A stretch of DNA of 35,095 nucleotides from an uncultured bacterium (GCA_902798645.1 CADBXV010000016.1:1-35095), one strand, 5' to 3'. Positions 8,434-17,900 are shown, numbered from the stretch's first letter. Numbers and translations: made by a program. Notes: generated by a model from the sequence alone, not told the origin.

Positions 8434-8474
8434 ATTAATGTACATTTATCACAGGAAGTAAGAAGGACAGAGTT

Positions 8475-8675
8475 ATGGAAATCACAGGTACAACATCTCA
8501 GATTAACGATTATATTAATCAACAGGCAAAAGTAGAAGAAACTGAAGCAATGTATCAGGTTAAACTGCTTAAAATGCAGCAGCAATCAGAAGCGGTTGTA
8601 GGAACTTTGCTTGAAGATACAGCTGAGATATCACAAGAAGCTATGCAAAAATATTTAGCTGAAGTAAAAGGCTAG
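8475..8675 (+). CDS. Small YjfB-like protein (tentative)
   Basis: A 66-residue acidic helical protein with its own promoter, an AAGGA site and a terminator just after the stop, so it is clearly a gene. The central stretch (YQVKLLKMQQQSEAVVGTLLED) resembles the short YjfB 'putative motility protein' pattern, in which a VLK-M-hydrophobic helix is followed by a LL segment. The match is weak and is not enough to claim a motility role; no flagellar gene is near. No signal peptide or membrane helix is present. Confidence 0.7.
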   Translation: MEITGTTSQINDYINQQAKVEETEAMYQVKLLKMQQQSEAVVGTLLEDTAEISQEAMQKYLAEVKG

Positions 8676-8692
8676 ATAAAAGAATTTAACAC

Positions 8693-8726
8693 AAAAGGCG
8701 GAGGTGTATTATCGCATCCGCCTTTT
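8693..8726 (+). terminator. Terminator of the small YjfB-like gene
   Basis: AAAAGGCGGA (8693-8702) pairs perfectly with TCCGCCTTTT (8717-8726), 18 bp after the stop codon; the T run is the end of the stem itself. Confidence 0.75.
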
Positions 8727-8807
8727 GGGTTATTATACGATATTTCCTCTCTTGGAATTAAGGTAAGTAAAAGGATAATTAAATTATCTGCGTTTTTGCT
8801 GTTTAAA

Positions 8808-8837
8808 TTGTTAAAAATCTTTTGTTTGTAATATAAT
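8808..8837 (+). promoter_or_regulatory. Putative promoter of the symporter-ileS unit
   Basis: TTGTTA (8808-8813) and TATAAT (8832-8837) with an 18-bp spacer, 22 bp upstream of the TTG start at 8860. The 5' leader would be short. Confidence 0.45.
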
Positions 8838-8859
8838 AAAATAACGAAGGGAAAAGATT

Positions 8860-10176
8860 TTGAAACAATCAAAACTTACATTAGCAATTTTTTCGGCTTT
8901 ATTATTGGGAATTATTACCGGCTGGGTATTTCCTGATTTTGCAGTAAAACTTCACGTTTTAGCTGAAATATTTTTGCGAATGGTTAAGATGATTATAGCG
9001 CCTTTGTTATTCGCAACACTTGTAGTAGGCATAGCCGGACACGGTGACGTAAAAAGTCTTGGAAGACTTGGGATAAAAACAATAGCATATTTTGAAGTGG
9101 TTACGACAATTGCTTTGTTTATCGGGTTAGGGTTTGCAAATTTATTTAAGCCAGGCATAGGGATGGTAAGTATCTCTACTGCTCATACAGGGTTGAACAG
9201 TATTGTTCAATCAGCAGCAACTACTCACCATAATTCATTTGGGGAATTAATATTAGGACTTTTTCCTACAAGCATTTTTCAATCAATGTCGGAAGGAAAT
9301 CTTTTACAGATTGTAGTATTTTGTATTTTCTTTGCACTGGCTATTGTTGCGGTCGGAGAAAAGGCAAAGCCTGTTACTGATTTTTTGAATTCTCTTGCTT
9401 CGATAATGTTTAAATTCACCGAATACGTAATGTATTTTGCTCCTGTGGGAATTTTTGGAGCTATTGCCTATACAGTAGGTTCTAACGGCATTCATATTTT
9501 ATTTAATTACGGGAAAATAATATTATCATTATATGTTGCACTTGCAGCATTTGTACTGTTTGTGTTGTTTGTGGCATGTAAGATAGTAAGAATATCCGTC
9601 AGAGCATTGATTAAAGCATTACAAGAGCCTGCACTTCTGGCGTTTACTACTGCAAGTTCGGAAGCTGCTCTGCCAAAGGCTATGCAGATAATGGAGGATT
9701 TCGGTGTGCCAAAATCAATTGTCGGATTTGTTATGCCCACCGGATATACATTTAATCTTGACGGCTCAACTCTATATCTTGCAATGGCAGTAATATTTTC
9801 GACTCAAATTGTCGGACATCCGCTAACTATTGAACAGCAGCTTGTGATAATGTTTGCATTAATGTTGACAAGTAAAGGTATTGCAGGTGTTCCGAGAGTT
9901 GCTTTGATTGTGCTTGCAGGAACACTTACAAGTTTTGGTATTCCGATTTTAGGCGTTGCAATTCTTCTCGGGATTGACCAAATATTAGATATGGGAAGAA
10001 CAACGGTAAACTTAATAGGAAATTGCGTTGCGACGGTAGTTATTGCAAGATGGGAAAATCAGTTTGATTATTACAAAATGAGTGATTTTATAAAAGGAAG
10101 AAGCTTAAAACTGGCAACAGTTTCAAATATAGAGGATTACAAGGATACAAATAACGGAGAAGGACATGGAATATAA
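8860..10176 (+). CDS. Dicarboxylate/amino acid:cation symporter (DAACS/SDF family)
   Basis: A 438-residue polytopic membrane protein of the GltP/DctA family, which couples uptake of glutamate, aspartate or C4-dicarboxylates to Na+ or H+. Hallmarks: N-terminal helices with FLRMVKMIIAPLLFATLV, the serine-rich re-entrant loop TTASSEAALPKAMQ near residue 265, the unwound-helix motif TGYTFNLDGSTLYLAMA near 291-307, and MGRTTVNLIGNCVATVV near the C-terminus. The start is TTG, set by a GAAGGG site 8 nt upstream. Its end overlaps ileS by 11 bp, so the two are translationally coupled, which is an odd pairing. The substrate cannot be fixed from sequence. Confidence 0.93.
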   Translation: MKQSKLTLAIFSALLLGIITGWVFPDFAVKLHVLAEIFLRMVKMIIAPLLFATLVVGIAGHGDVKSLGRLGIKTIAYFEVVTTIALFIGLGFANLFKPGIGMVSISTAHTGLNSIVQSAATTHHNSFGELILGLFPTSIFQSMSEGNLLQIVVFCIFFALAIVAVGEKAKPVTDFLNSLASIMFKFTEYVMYFAPVGIFGAIAYTVGSNGIHILFNYGKIILSLYVALAAFVLFVLFVACKIVRISVRALIKALQEPALLAFTTASSEAALPKAMQIMEDFGVPKSIVGFVMPTGYTFNLDGSTLYLAMAVIFSTQIVGHPLTIEQQLVIMFALMLTSKGIAGVPRVALIVLAGTLTSFGIPILGVAILLGIDQILDMGRTTVNLIGNCVATVVIARWENQFDYYKMSDFIKGRSLKLATVSNIEDYKDTNNGEGHGI

Positions 10177-12973
10177 AGAAACATTAAACCTGCCTCAAAC
10201 AACATTGGAAATGAGAGCAAACGCTATTAACAAAGAACCTCAAACTCAAAAGTTTTGGGAAGAAAATAATATTTATCAAAAGATTAATGAGAATAAAGAT
10301 AAAACAAATTCGTTTGTTTTACATGACGGGCCTCCGTATTTGAGTTCCGATAAAATCCACGTTGGTACTGCTTTAAACAAGATCTTGAAAGATATTATTA
10401 TTAAATATAAATCAATGAACGGATTTTATGCACCATACGTTCCGGGGTATGATGCTCACGGACTTCCGATAGAAAATGCCGTTGTTAAAAATATTAAAGG
10501 CGGACGTCACGCTATTACGGAAGGTGAACTTAGAGCAAAATGCAGAGAGTATGCCGCAAAAAGCCTTCAAGGTCAAGAAGCCGCTTTCAGAAGATTAGGC
10601 GTTTTGGGCAACTGGGAAAATCCTTATCTTACAATTAAGCCTGAATATGAAGCTGAACAAGTAAGAGTATTCGGAGAAATGTACAAAAAAGGGTATATTG
10701 AAAAAGGGTTAAAACCTGTATATTGGTGTGCTTCATGTGAAACTGCATTAGCTGAGGCAGAAGTTGAATACGCTGATATTTCTTCAAAATCTATTTATGT
10801 AAGATTTGAGTTTGATGAAGATTCAACAGAAAGAATTAATTTAAGAATTATTCCTGAGAATACAAAATCTGTTTATGCAATAATTTGGACAACAACACCT
10901 TGGACGATTCCTTCAAATGTTGCTATATCAATGAATCCAAAATTTGATTACCAACTTTTTGAATATAAGGGCGATATTTATGTTGTTGCGCAAGATTTAT
11001 TAGGAAGATTTATTGAAGATGCAGGATGGGATGAAAACGAGATTAAACTTCTTGATACTGCTATAGGACAAGAGTTTGAACTTATGGAAGTTTATCATCC
11101 GCTTGTAAACAGAAAATCAAAAATTATATTAGGTGAACACGTTACATTAGATGCCGGTACAGGTTTAGTTCATACCGCTCCGGGACACGGTTTAGAAGAC
11201 TACGAAGTAGGCTGCAAATACGGAATAGAAGTCTTTTCTCCGCTTGACGCTTCAGGATGCTGGAAGGAAGAAGTCAATATTCCTGAACTTGTCGGTGTTC
11301 CTTATTATAAAGGTAATGACATGGTAATTGATATGCTTGAAGGGGTGAAAGCTTTAGTTCACCAAAACGAAATAAATCACTCTTACCCTCACTGCTGGAG
11401 ATGTAAACACCCTGTTATATACAGAGCAACACCGCAATGGTTTGTTAAGGTTGATAAATTCAGAGATAAAGCAATGGAAGAAATCCATAAAGTAAAATGG
11501 ATTCCTGCAAGCGGTGAAAGCAGAATCGGTAATATGGTTGAAGGTCGTACAGATTGGTGTATTTCTCGTCAAAGAGCTTGGGGTGTTCCGATTCCGATAT
11601 TCTATTGTGAAGATTGCGGAGAAGTTATTTGTACGGATGAAACAATAGAAAATATTGCAAATATATTTGAAAAAGAAGGCTCTGATGCTTGGGTTAACCA
11701 TAAAACAGAAGAACTTTTACCAAACGGTTTCGTATGTCCTAAATGCGGAAAAAATCATTTCAGACAAGAAAAAGATATTATGGATGTTTGGTTTGATTCG
11801 GGTATTTCTTGGAGAGCTGTTGTTGAAAAGCGTTCCGAGGAACTTGGACATACACCTGTTGATTTGTATTTGGAAGGTTCAGACCAACATAGAGGCTGGT
11901 TCCAATCTTCGCTTCTTACATCTATTGCAACTCAAGGAATTGCACCTTATAAACAAGTTCTTACACACGGTTTTGTATTTGGTGAAGACGGAAGAAAGAT
12001 GTCTAAGTCTTTGGGAAATTATATCAGACCTGATGATATTATTAAAAACTATGGTGCTGATATTTTAAGACTCTGGGCGGCATCAGTTGATTATAGAAAC
12101 GATACTAAAATCGGTGATAATATAGTTAAACAGCTTGCAGAAATCTTTAAGAAAACTAGAAATACGGCAAGATTTTTACTCGGTAACATTCACGATTTTG
12201 ATCCAAAGGCTGATTATGTTCAGTATGATGAACTTAAAAATATTGATAAATTTGCACTGCATAAACTTAATAAAGTCATTGCGGAAGTAACTGAAGCGTT
12301 TGAAAATTATGAGTTTTATAAGTATTTTCAATGTTTGCAAAACTTTGCTGCAGTAGATTTAAGCTCATTCTACTTGGATATTGTAAAAGACAGACTTTAT
12401 ACAGCAGGTAAAAAATCATTATCTCGCAGAGCTTGTCAAACTGTTCTATTTGAAACTTATCAAGCGCTCGTTAGAATGGTAGCTCCAGTAATGCCTTTCC
12501 AAGCAGAAGATATGTGGCAAAACACACCTGAAAATCAAAGGGGCGGTTTGGAAAGTATTCTTCTTGCCAAATGGGTGAAGATAAATAAAGATTGGGATAA
12601 CGCTCAACTTGAAGAAGATTTTACAAAAATTCTTAAAACAAGAGAAGTTGTTACTCGCGCAATTGAACCATTAAGGGCATCAAAAGAAGTCGGAAGTTCT
12701 TTAGAAGTTGCAGTATACGTAAAATCTCCTGATGCTGAATTATTAAATAATAATTTAAAAGATTTGGCAGACATATTTATCGTTTCACAAGCTTATATAT
12801 CTGATTCTAAACCTGAAGGAACCCTTAATGAATACACCGAAAATGATATTACAGTATGGGTAACAAAAGCTGAAGGAGAAAAATGTGAACGCTGCTGGAA
12901 GTATCGTACTCTAGGCGAACACGAAGGACACGAAACCATCTGCTCAGACTGTTATGAAGCTATTCAAGGATAA
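10166..12973 (+). CDS. ileS: Isoleucyl-tRNA synthetase
   Basis: A 935-residue class I aminoacyl-tRNA synthetase with full bacterial-type architecture. The HIGH signature reads HVGT (residues 65-68, within KIHVGTALNK); the KMSKS motif is intact (611-615). The CP1 editing domain is present (WTTTPWTIPSN near 245, AGTGLVHTAPGHG near 330). A CEDCG...CPKCG zinc knuckle lies near 475-525, and the C-terminal zinc finger CERCW...CSDCY near 908-930 is kept. Translation is coupled to the symporter, with GGAGAAGG just upstream. A strong terminator follows. The third and fourth positions around the active-site loop (YLSSDKIHVGT instead of YANG-x-HIGH) are divergent. Confidence 0.96.
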   Translation: MEYKETLNLPQTTLEMRANAINKEPQTQKFWEENNIYQKINENKDKTNSFVLHDGPPYLSSDKIHVGTALNKILKDIIIKYKSMNGFYAPYVPGYDAHGLPIENAVVKNIKGGRHAITEGELRAKCREYAAKSLQGQEAAFRRLGVLGNWENPYLTIKPEYEAEQVRVFGEMYKKGYIEKGLKPVYWCASCETALAEAEVEYADISSKSIYVRFEFDEDSTERINLRIIPENTKSVYAIIWTTTPWTIPSNVAISMNPKFDYQLFEYKGDIYVVAQDLLGRFIEDAGWDENEIKLLDTAIGQEFELMEVYHPLVNRKSKIILGEHVTLDAGTGLVHTAPGHGLEDYEVGCKYGIEVFSPLDASGCWKEEVNIPELVGVPYYKGNDMVIDMLEGVKALVHQNEINHSYPHCWRCKHPVIYRATPQWFVKVDKFRDKAMEEIHKVKWIPASGESRIGNMVEGRTDWCISRQRAWGVPIPIFYCEDCGEVICTDETIENIANIFEKEGSDAWVNHKTEELLPNGFVCPKCGKNHFRQEKDIMDVWFDSGISWRAVVEKRSEELGHTPVDLYLEGSDQHRGWFQSSLLTSIATQGIAPYKQVLTHGFVFGEDGRKMSKSLGNYIRPDDIIKNYGADILRLWAASVDYRNDTKIGDNIVKQLAEIFKKTRNTARFLLGNIHDFDPKADYVQYDELKNIDKFALHKLNKVIAEVTEAFENYEFYKYFQCLQNFAAVDLSSFYLDIVKDRLYTAGKKSLSRRACQTVLFETYQALVRMVAPVMPFQAEDMWQNTPENQRGGLESILLAKWVKINKDWDNAQLEEDFTKILKTREVVTRAIEPLRASKEVGSSLEVAVYVKSPDAELLNNNLKDLADIFIVSQAYISDSKPEGTLNEYTENDITVWVTKAEGEKCERCWKYRTLGEHEGHETICSDCYEAIQG

Positions 12974-13020
12974 AATTAACAGGGCAAGTAACAGTTAATA
13001 TCAGACAAATCTTACAACGA

Positions 13021-13062
13021 AATAATCCGGTTTAATATAAATAATATTAACCGGATTATTTT
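13021..13062 (+). terminator. Terminator of ileS
   Basis: AATAATCCGGTT (13021-13032) and AACCGGATTATT (13049-13060) form a 12-bp stem with an AT-rich loop that can extend it; TT follows. It can act in both directions and also faces the end of the SIMPL gene. Confidence 0.75.
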
Positions 13063-13152
13063 GCGGTAAATCTTTGGTTACTCGTGCAGACAACACAAGA
13101 CTGATTTAAAATGACTTCTCTTGTCCTTTCAACAATAGAATTTGATTTAAAA

Positions 13153-13872
13153 CTATTTTATTCTGAAAGTTACATTCGCAACAGCTGTAACTTTTTTATC
13201 TATAGTTGAAGTGTCATTTATACCCATATCGGAAACATTTGTCGAATCAACAGGTGTAATTTGATAAACACCCATTCTTACAGCTGATATTTTACCGACT
13301 CTGTTATGAGAAGGTTTTAGCATAGATACGGCTCTATTTCTTGCATCTGTTGATGCTTTTTCCAAAAGGCTGACTTTTAATTCCGGAAGTTTAGAATAAT
13401 CATATGACGGTGTATAAACACTTATATAAATTCCTTGGTTTATTAAACCTGATATATCAGTCGAGATTTCTTTAATAAGTTCTACATCATTAGCAGTAAT
13501 AGAAACCGGCTGAGTATAATTGTAGTGATCAACTTCATTTGATGCATATCCTCTTGAATCATTTTTATACGTAGGATAAGAACTCGGTGTTTTTACTTCG
13601 ATTTTTTCTATTTTTTTATCTTTTAAGTATTTTTCTACTACCTTTAAATTTTCCTGTGCTGTTTTATATGCTTCTTGTATTGTTGGCTTTTTTACCTCTA
13701 TGTCGAAATTCAAACTTCCTTTATCGGATTTAACTATTTCAAAAGCTGAACCGGTCACAGAAATCTCATTTTTTTGAATAGTCGAAGCTACCATCTTTGT
13801 AGATACAACAAGCGCTAACCCAACTAAAATACCCAATGATACTATTTGTAATTTTTCTATTCTTTCTAACAT
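13153..13872 (-). CDS. SIMPL (DUF541) domain protein, membrane-anchored
   Basis: A 239-residue protein with an N-terminal hydrophobic segment (about 9-30) that anchors or exports it. A SIMPL domain follows (ISVTGSAFEIVKSDKGSLNFDIEVKKPTI at its start, DARNRAVSMLKP near 178, VTAVANVTFRI at the end). SIMPL proteins are periplasmic or surface proteins of poorly defined role. It follows ricT by 12 bp on the same strand, so a gpsA-ricT-SIMPL operon is likely. Confidence 0.85.
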   Translation of the reverse strand: MLERIEKLQIVSLGILVGLALVVSTKMVASTIQKNEISVTGSAFEIVKSDKGSLNFDIEVKKPTIQEAYKTAQENLKVVEKYLKDKKIEKIEVKTPSSYPTYKNDSRGYASNEVDHYNYTQPVSITANDVELIKEISTDISGLINQGIYISVYTPSYDYSKLPELKVSLLEKASTDARNRAVSMLKPSHNRVGKISAVRMGVYQITPVDSTNVSDMGINDTSTIDKKVTAVANVTFRIK

Positions 13873-13884
13873 AAACTAATTCTC

Positions 13885-14850
13885 CTATACATTTCCTGTT
13901 GAGCTGTTTCTGTCATCTTCCAGCTGTTTAAGCTGTCGTGCATCAACTTTTTCATCGTCCGTTGAATAATTGTTACTTACACGATTAACTTCTATATCAA
14001 CATTTACATCAGCATCAACCATCTCAATATCATCTTTGGTAAACTCTTTTATTTTACCGTCTTCAAATTTAACTGCTACAGAATTATTCAAGAACTGAAT
14101 AAAACATACTTTTCCAAGTCCCACAGGTGTCATTACGGTTGAACCTACGGGAGGCATTCCTTTCGCAGCCTCTATATAATTTTCATACTCATAAGTTAAG
14201 CAACAAAGAAGTCTTCCGCAAGTACCGGAAATCTTTGACGGTGTAATAGGCATACCCTGATCTTTTGCAAGTTTAACATTTATTGATTCAAACTTCCTTA
14301 GATAAGAAGAACAGCAAAACGGTTTTCCGCAAATTCCTGTTCCATCCATTATTGAAGATTCATCCCTTACACCAATATGACGAAGGTCTATTCTCATTCG
14401 CTTAAAAACCTGAGTCAAATCTTTTAAAAGTTCTCTGAAATCAACCCTTTCCGGAGCTGTATAGTAAAAAGAGATTTTTCTTCGGTCAAATGTTATACGG
14501 CACTGTACAAGATTCATAACCAACTTGTGTTTCTGAACAAGCTCCTTGCACTTAAAAAACGAAGTTATTTCTTCTTTCTTAAGCTCCTCATATATCATCA
14601 TGTCTTCCTGAGTCATAACTCGCAAAAATTCAAAAGGCTCAGGTTTTTGTTCAGATTTTTCAAATCGTTCGGCAACTTCTTTATTTACAAGAAATGCTTT
14701 CATTACTTCTTCGCCTTTTTCCGTACGAACAAGCACAAGTTTTCCGTCGATGTCTTCCTTTATATCACCATCAGTAATAACACCGTCCTTTATATTTATC
14801 CCCAAAGGATGGAATGTATTTTTCAGATAATTAACTGCGTACTTTATCAT
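13885..14850 (-). CDS. ricT: RicT/YaaT-like PSP1 domain protein
   Basis: A 321-residue PSP1-domain protein. The PSP1 core is clear: ITFDRRKISFYYTAPERVDFRELLKDL near 125-150, then DLRHIGVRDE. Two cysteine clusters, GICGKPFCCSSYL near 173-185 and GTCGRLLCCLTYE near 210-222, match those that bind Fe-S clusters in the Ric (Y) complex of B. subtilis, which associates with RNase Y and affects mRNA processing. Its start overlaps the gpsA end by 20 bp, so translation is coupled. RicA and RicF homologues are not in the window. Confidence 0.9.
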   Translation of the reverse strand: MIKYAVNYLKNTFHPLGINIKDGVITDGDIKEDIDGKLVLVRTEKGEEVMKAFLVNKEVAERFEKSEQKPEPFEFLRVMTQEDMMIYEELKKEEITSFFKCKELVQKHKLVMNLVQCRITFDRRKISFYYTAPERVDFRELLKDLTQVFKRMRIDLRHIGVRDESSIMDGTGICGKPFCCSSYLRKFESINVKLAKDQGMPITPSKISGTCGRLLCCLTYEYENYIEAAKGMPPVGSTVMTPVGLGKVCFIQFLNNSVAVKFEDGKIKEFTKDDIEMVDADVNVDIEVNRVSNNYSTDDEKVDARQLKQLEDDRNSSTGNV

Positions 14851-15853
14851 AACATTCTTCCTTCTTAAGTTTTCTGTTCATAAGTTTTGACAAAACTTCC
14901 TGCGGTGTAATATCAGTGTAAACAGCTTCGTATATTGCACTTGATACAGGAACTTCCAGCCCTAATTTTTGCGCCAAATCACATACTGCTTTTGATGTTT
15001 TTACACCTTCAGCTACAGATCCAAGTGCAGACAAGATATCATCAATTTTCTTGCCTTGTCCCAGCATGGAACCTACCGTATAATTTCTTGATAACGGGCT
15101 TGAACAAGTTGCAATCAAATCACCCATGCCGGAAAGACCATACATTGTTGAAGGATTTGCTCCTAACTTTACTGCTAAACGAACAATTTCTGCCATACCT
15201 CTTGTAAGTAGTGTACCCATGCAATTATCACCCAAGTCCATTGAATGAGCAAAACCTGATGCAATTGCAATTACATTTTTTAAACTTCCGCCAAGTTCTA
15301 CACCAATTACGTCAGTATTTGTATAAAGCCTGAATTTTGACGGAACATTTAATGCCTTTTGTACAAATTCAGCGGTTTCTATATCTTCGCACGCAACCGA
15401 TGCTGCCGTAGGTTTTCCGGCAAGAACTTCTTTTGCAAGAGTAGGACCTGAAAGTATAACAACTTTTTGATTAGGAAGAACATCTTTTATAACTTCGGAC
15501 ATTCTCATTAAAGAATTCAACTCTAACCCTTTTGAGGCATTAACTAGAGGTGTATTAGAATTTATTCCTGCATCACGTAGCTGCTCACAAACTGGTCTGA
15601 CACCACCCGTAGCTACAACCGACAAAATAATATCGGCATCTTTTATTGCAGATTTTAAATCCGAAGTAAATTCAACCTTTTTATCCAATTGAACTTCCAA
15701 CGGTCTTGAACAATGCTTATTCTTGGCCAAATCTTCATTTAAGTCACATTCTCTACCCCAAACAGTTACTTCATCAAAATTATCATTCAATAACCAAGCT
15801 AAAGTTAATCCCCAGCACCCCGGTCCTAAAACTGTTAATTTTTTAAGCCCCAT
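14831..15853 (-). CDS. gpsA: NAD(P)-dependent glycerol-3-phosphate dehydrogenase
   Basis: A 340-residue enzyme making sn-glycerol 3-phosphate from dihydroxyacetone phosphate for phospholipid synthesis. It has the nucleotide-binding loop GPGCWGLTLAW at residues 10-20, SGPTLAKEVLAGKPTAA near 140, the catalytic lysine region ELGGSLKNVIAIASG near 192, and GLSGMGDLIATCSSPLSRN near 245-265. The start has a strong GAAGGAG site. A TATAAT box lies about 35 bp upstream. It probably leads an operon with ricT and the SIMPL gene. Confidence 0.94.
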   Translation of the reverse strand: MGLKKLTVLGPGCWGLTLAWLLNDNFDEVTVWGRECDLNEDLAKNKHCSRPLEVQLDKKVEFTSDLKSAIKDADIILSVVATGGVRPVCEQLRDAGINSNTPLVNASKGLELNSLMRMSEVIKDVLPNQKVVILSGPTLAKEVLAGKPTAASVACEDIETAEFVQKALNVPSKFRLYTNTDVIGVELGGSLKNVIAIASGFAHSMDLGDNCMGTLLTRGMAEIVRLAVKLGANPSTMYGLSGMGDLIATCSSPLSRNYTVGSMLGQGKKIDDILSALGSVAEGVKTSKAVCDLAQKLGLEVPVSSAIYEAVYTDITPQEVLSKLMNRKLKKEECYDKVRS

Positions 15854-16005
15854 ACAATACTCCTTCTCAATACCGTAATTATACTATAATCCGCTTGCTT
15901 TTACCATGCATAAATATTTTTGTAAACATTTGTTAATCTTTTCTTTTTATTTTAGCAATTATTTTAAGTATATAAACTTTATATATACAAGAGAGAATTT
16001 ACAGC

Positions 16006-17010
16006 ATGACTATTAAATTTATAAATGAAAATAATGAAAGACAAAGCGTAAATATAAAATTTATGCAAAATTGCACAATAAATAACGCCAAACGAAACAG
16101 TATTTACGAAAAATCGTCTTATTCTATTCAACAGAATAAAAATAAAAATATTAAATTAAGCAATACACAATATAAACTGATTACCGCACTTGCAAAAGGA
16201 ATGTATTACGATTTTTGTGATGCTTGGGATAACGACAAAGTTTTAACGGAAGATGATTTAAAAATGGCATATCAACGCTTTAACAACGGCGAAAACATTT
16301 TTGGAATTAAAATTAAAAAATTTGAGTACTTTGAAAAAAACGGTGTTGCCAATATTACTACTGAAAGCGGAGAAACTTTAAATATTGATCTTGAAACTGA
16401 ATTTGAAAAGAAATATAAAATTGATAATTCTTTAATCCAAACTGACTGGAAGAAAAACAATAAAAATCAAAAAAGTTACACCGAATGGCATAAAGAACTT
16501 ATGTATCAGGATTATTTACACACCTTAGGAAACAGAGAATCAAATAATGATTACTCAAGAGAAAACTCTATAGGATATTTAGGCAGATTTCAAATGGGAG
16601 AAAAAGCACTTATAGATGTCAATTTCTATACAAAAGATGACACTACAAAAAACGATTGGAAAGGAAATTGGACAGAAACAGCTAAAAAGTTTAACGTCAA
16701 TTCAAAAAAATCATTTCTTAAAAATCCAAAAGCACAAGACCACGCAATTGAATCATATCTAAAAAAACAATGGGTATACATTAAACATTTTAAATTGGAT
16801 AAATCTCTATATCAAGAAATTAACGGTATAACAATTACTCCTGCCGGACTACTTGCAGCATCACATTTGGCAGGCGTTGGGAAAGTGATACAATACTTTA
16901 AATCAAACGGCAGAAATATTCCGCATGACGACTATGGTACATCATTGGAAGAATACCTGAAAAAATTCGCAAACTATGACGTAAGTAATATAACAGGACT
17001 TGCTCTTTAA
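16006..17010 (+). CDS. Lysozyme-like (muramidase/transglycosylase-type) protein
   Basis: 334 residues. The C-terminal half (about 160-334) has the layout of a lysozyme-like glycan hydrolase: a candidate catalytic glutamate in GNRESNNDY (Glu178), NSIGYLGRFQMGEKAL (about 188-203), AQDHAIESYLKKQW near 245, and ITPAGLLAASHLAGVGKVIQYF near 283-304. These resemble phage- and effector-type domains with the E-S-x-N...GYxGxFQ pattern. Residues 72-84 look like a degenerate EF-hand loop (DNDKVLTEDDL). No signal peptide is seen, which is unusual for a peptidoglycan hydrolase. It converges on murQ and their stop codons overlap. The family assignment rests on motif resemblance only. Confidence 0.7.
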   Translation: MTIKFINENNERQSVNIKFMQNCTINNAKRNSIYEKSSYSIQQNKNKNIKLSNTQYKLITALAKGMYYDFCDAWDNDKVLTEDDLKMAYQRFNNGENIFGIKIKKFEYFEKNGVANITTESGETLNIDLETEFEKKYKIDNSLIQTDWKKNNKNQKSYTEWHKELMYQDYLHTLGNRESNNDYSRENSIGYLGRFQMGEKALIDVNFYTKDDTTKNDWKGNWTETAKKFNVNSKKSFLKNPKAQDHAIESYLKKQWVYIKHFKLDKSLYQEINGITITPAGLLAASHLAGVGKVIQYFKSNGRNIPHDDYGTSLEEYLKKFANYDVSNITGLAL

Positions 17011-17900
17011 ACAGCTGTCAAGCTTTTCAGCGTTCTCCTTAGTACACCGCAGTTTTTACGCAATGCGTCATTTGCTTCATCTTTTGACAGTTTGCACTTT
17101 AACATTGTTATTGCCGTTTTGACTTTCCAGTCAGACTGCATTAATGTTTCTAAAGCAGTCGATACATTTACGCCTGCTATCTCTGATACAATTCTTATTG
17201 CTCTGTCTTTGAGTTTTTCATTTGTCGGCATCAAATCTATCATAAAGTTTTCATAAGTTTTGCCTATTTTTATCATAGCTCCTGTAGTAAGCATATTTAA
17301 AACCATCTTTTGAGCAGTTCCTGCTTTCATTCTACTTGAACCTGCAATAACTTCAGGCCCTACTTCGACACAAATTCCATGTCCTGCTTCTTCTAATATC
17401 AAGGCTTTATGATTACAAGTAAGAGCTATTGTCTTACATCCGTTTTCTTCAGCTTTTTGAAGTACACCTAAAAGATACTTGGGATTTCCGCTTGCAGATA
17501 TTGCTACTGCAACATCTTTATCCGTAAGTATTTCCGCATCTTTTCTTCCTAGTTCAAAATTATCTTCAGCACCCTCAACTGCAAGTTTAATTGCTTTATC
17601 ACCACCTGCAATAAAGCCCTGTACCATATCAGGAGATACTCCAAACGTCGGAGGGCATTCCGAAGCGTCTAAAATTCCAAGTCTGCCTGACGTTCCTGCT
17701 CCAAAATAGTATAATTTTCCCCCTTTTAAAAATTGTTTTGCAACAATATCTACGGCTTTAGCTATATTTGGAGTCTCATCTTCTATTGCAAGAGCAACAA
17801 GTTTATCCTCCTCATTGATTTTTCTTACTATATCAATGGTAGAAAGTAAATCAATATTTTTTGTGTTCTCATTTCTGTACTCTGTAATAATTTCACTCAT
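17007..17900 (-). CDS. murQ: N-acetylmuramic acid 6-phosphate etherase
   Basis: A roughly 297-residue SIS-domain enzyme that cleaves the lactyl ether of MurNAc-6-phosphate, giving GlcNAc-6-phosphate in cell-wall recycling. Hallmarks: YFGAGTSGRLGILDASECPPTF near 65-85, the GFIAGGDKAI segment, AISASGNPKYLLG near 135, EVIAGSSRMKAGTAQKMVLNML near 185-205. The start is placed at 17900 because AAAGGAG precedes that ATG; an upstream in-frame ATG at 18002 would add 34 residues with no family match. The leader AGGAGTTTATCTATGA is identical to that of the small gene at 34547-34798. Confidence 0.94.
   Translation of the reverse strand: MSEIITEYRNENTKNIDLLSTIDIVRKINEEDKLVALAIEDETPNIAKAVDIVAKQFLKGGKLYYFGAGTSGRLGILDASECPPTFGVSPDMVQGFIAGGDKAIKLAVEGAEDNFELGRKDAEILTDKDVAVAISASGNPKYLLGVLQKAEENGCKTIALTCNHKALILEEAGHGICVEVGPEVIAGSSRMKAGTAQKMVLNMLTTGAMIKIGKTYENFMIDLMPTNEKLKDRAIRIVSEIAGVNVSTALETLMQSDWKVKTAITMLKCKLSKDEANDALRKNCGVLRRTLKSLTAV

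Noticed and set aside
11354-11701. Open frame of 115 codons antisense to ileS
   Set aside because: It is a shadow of the strongly conserved ileS reading frame with no ribosome site.
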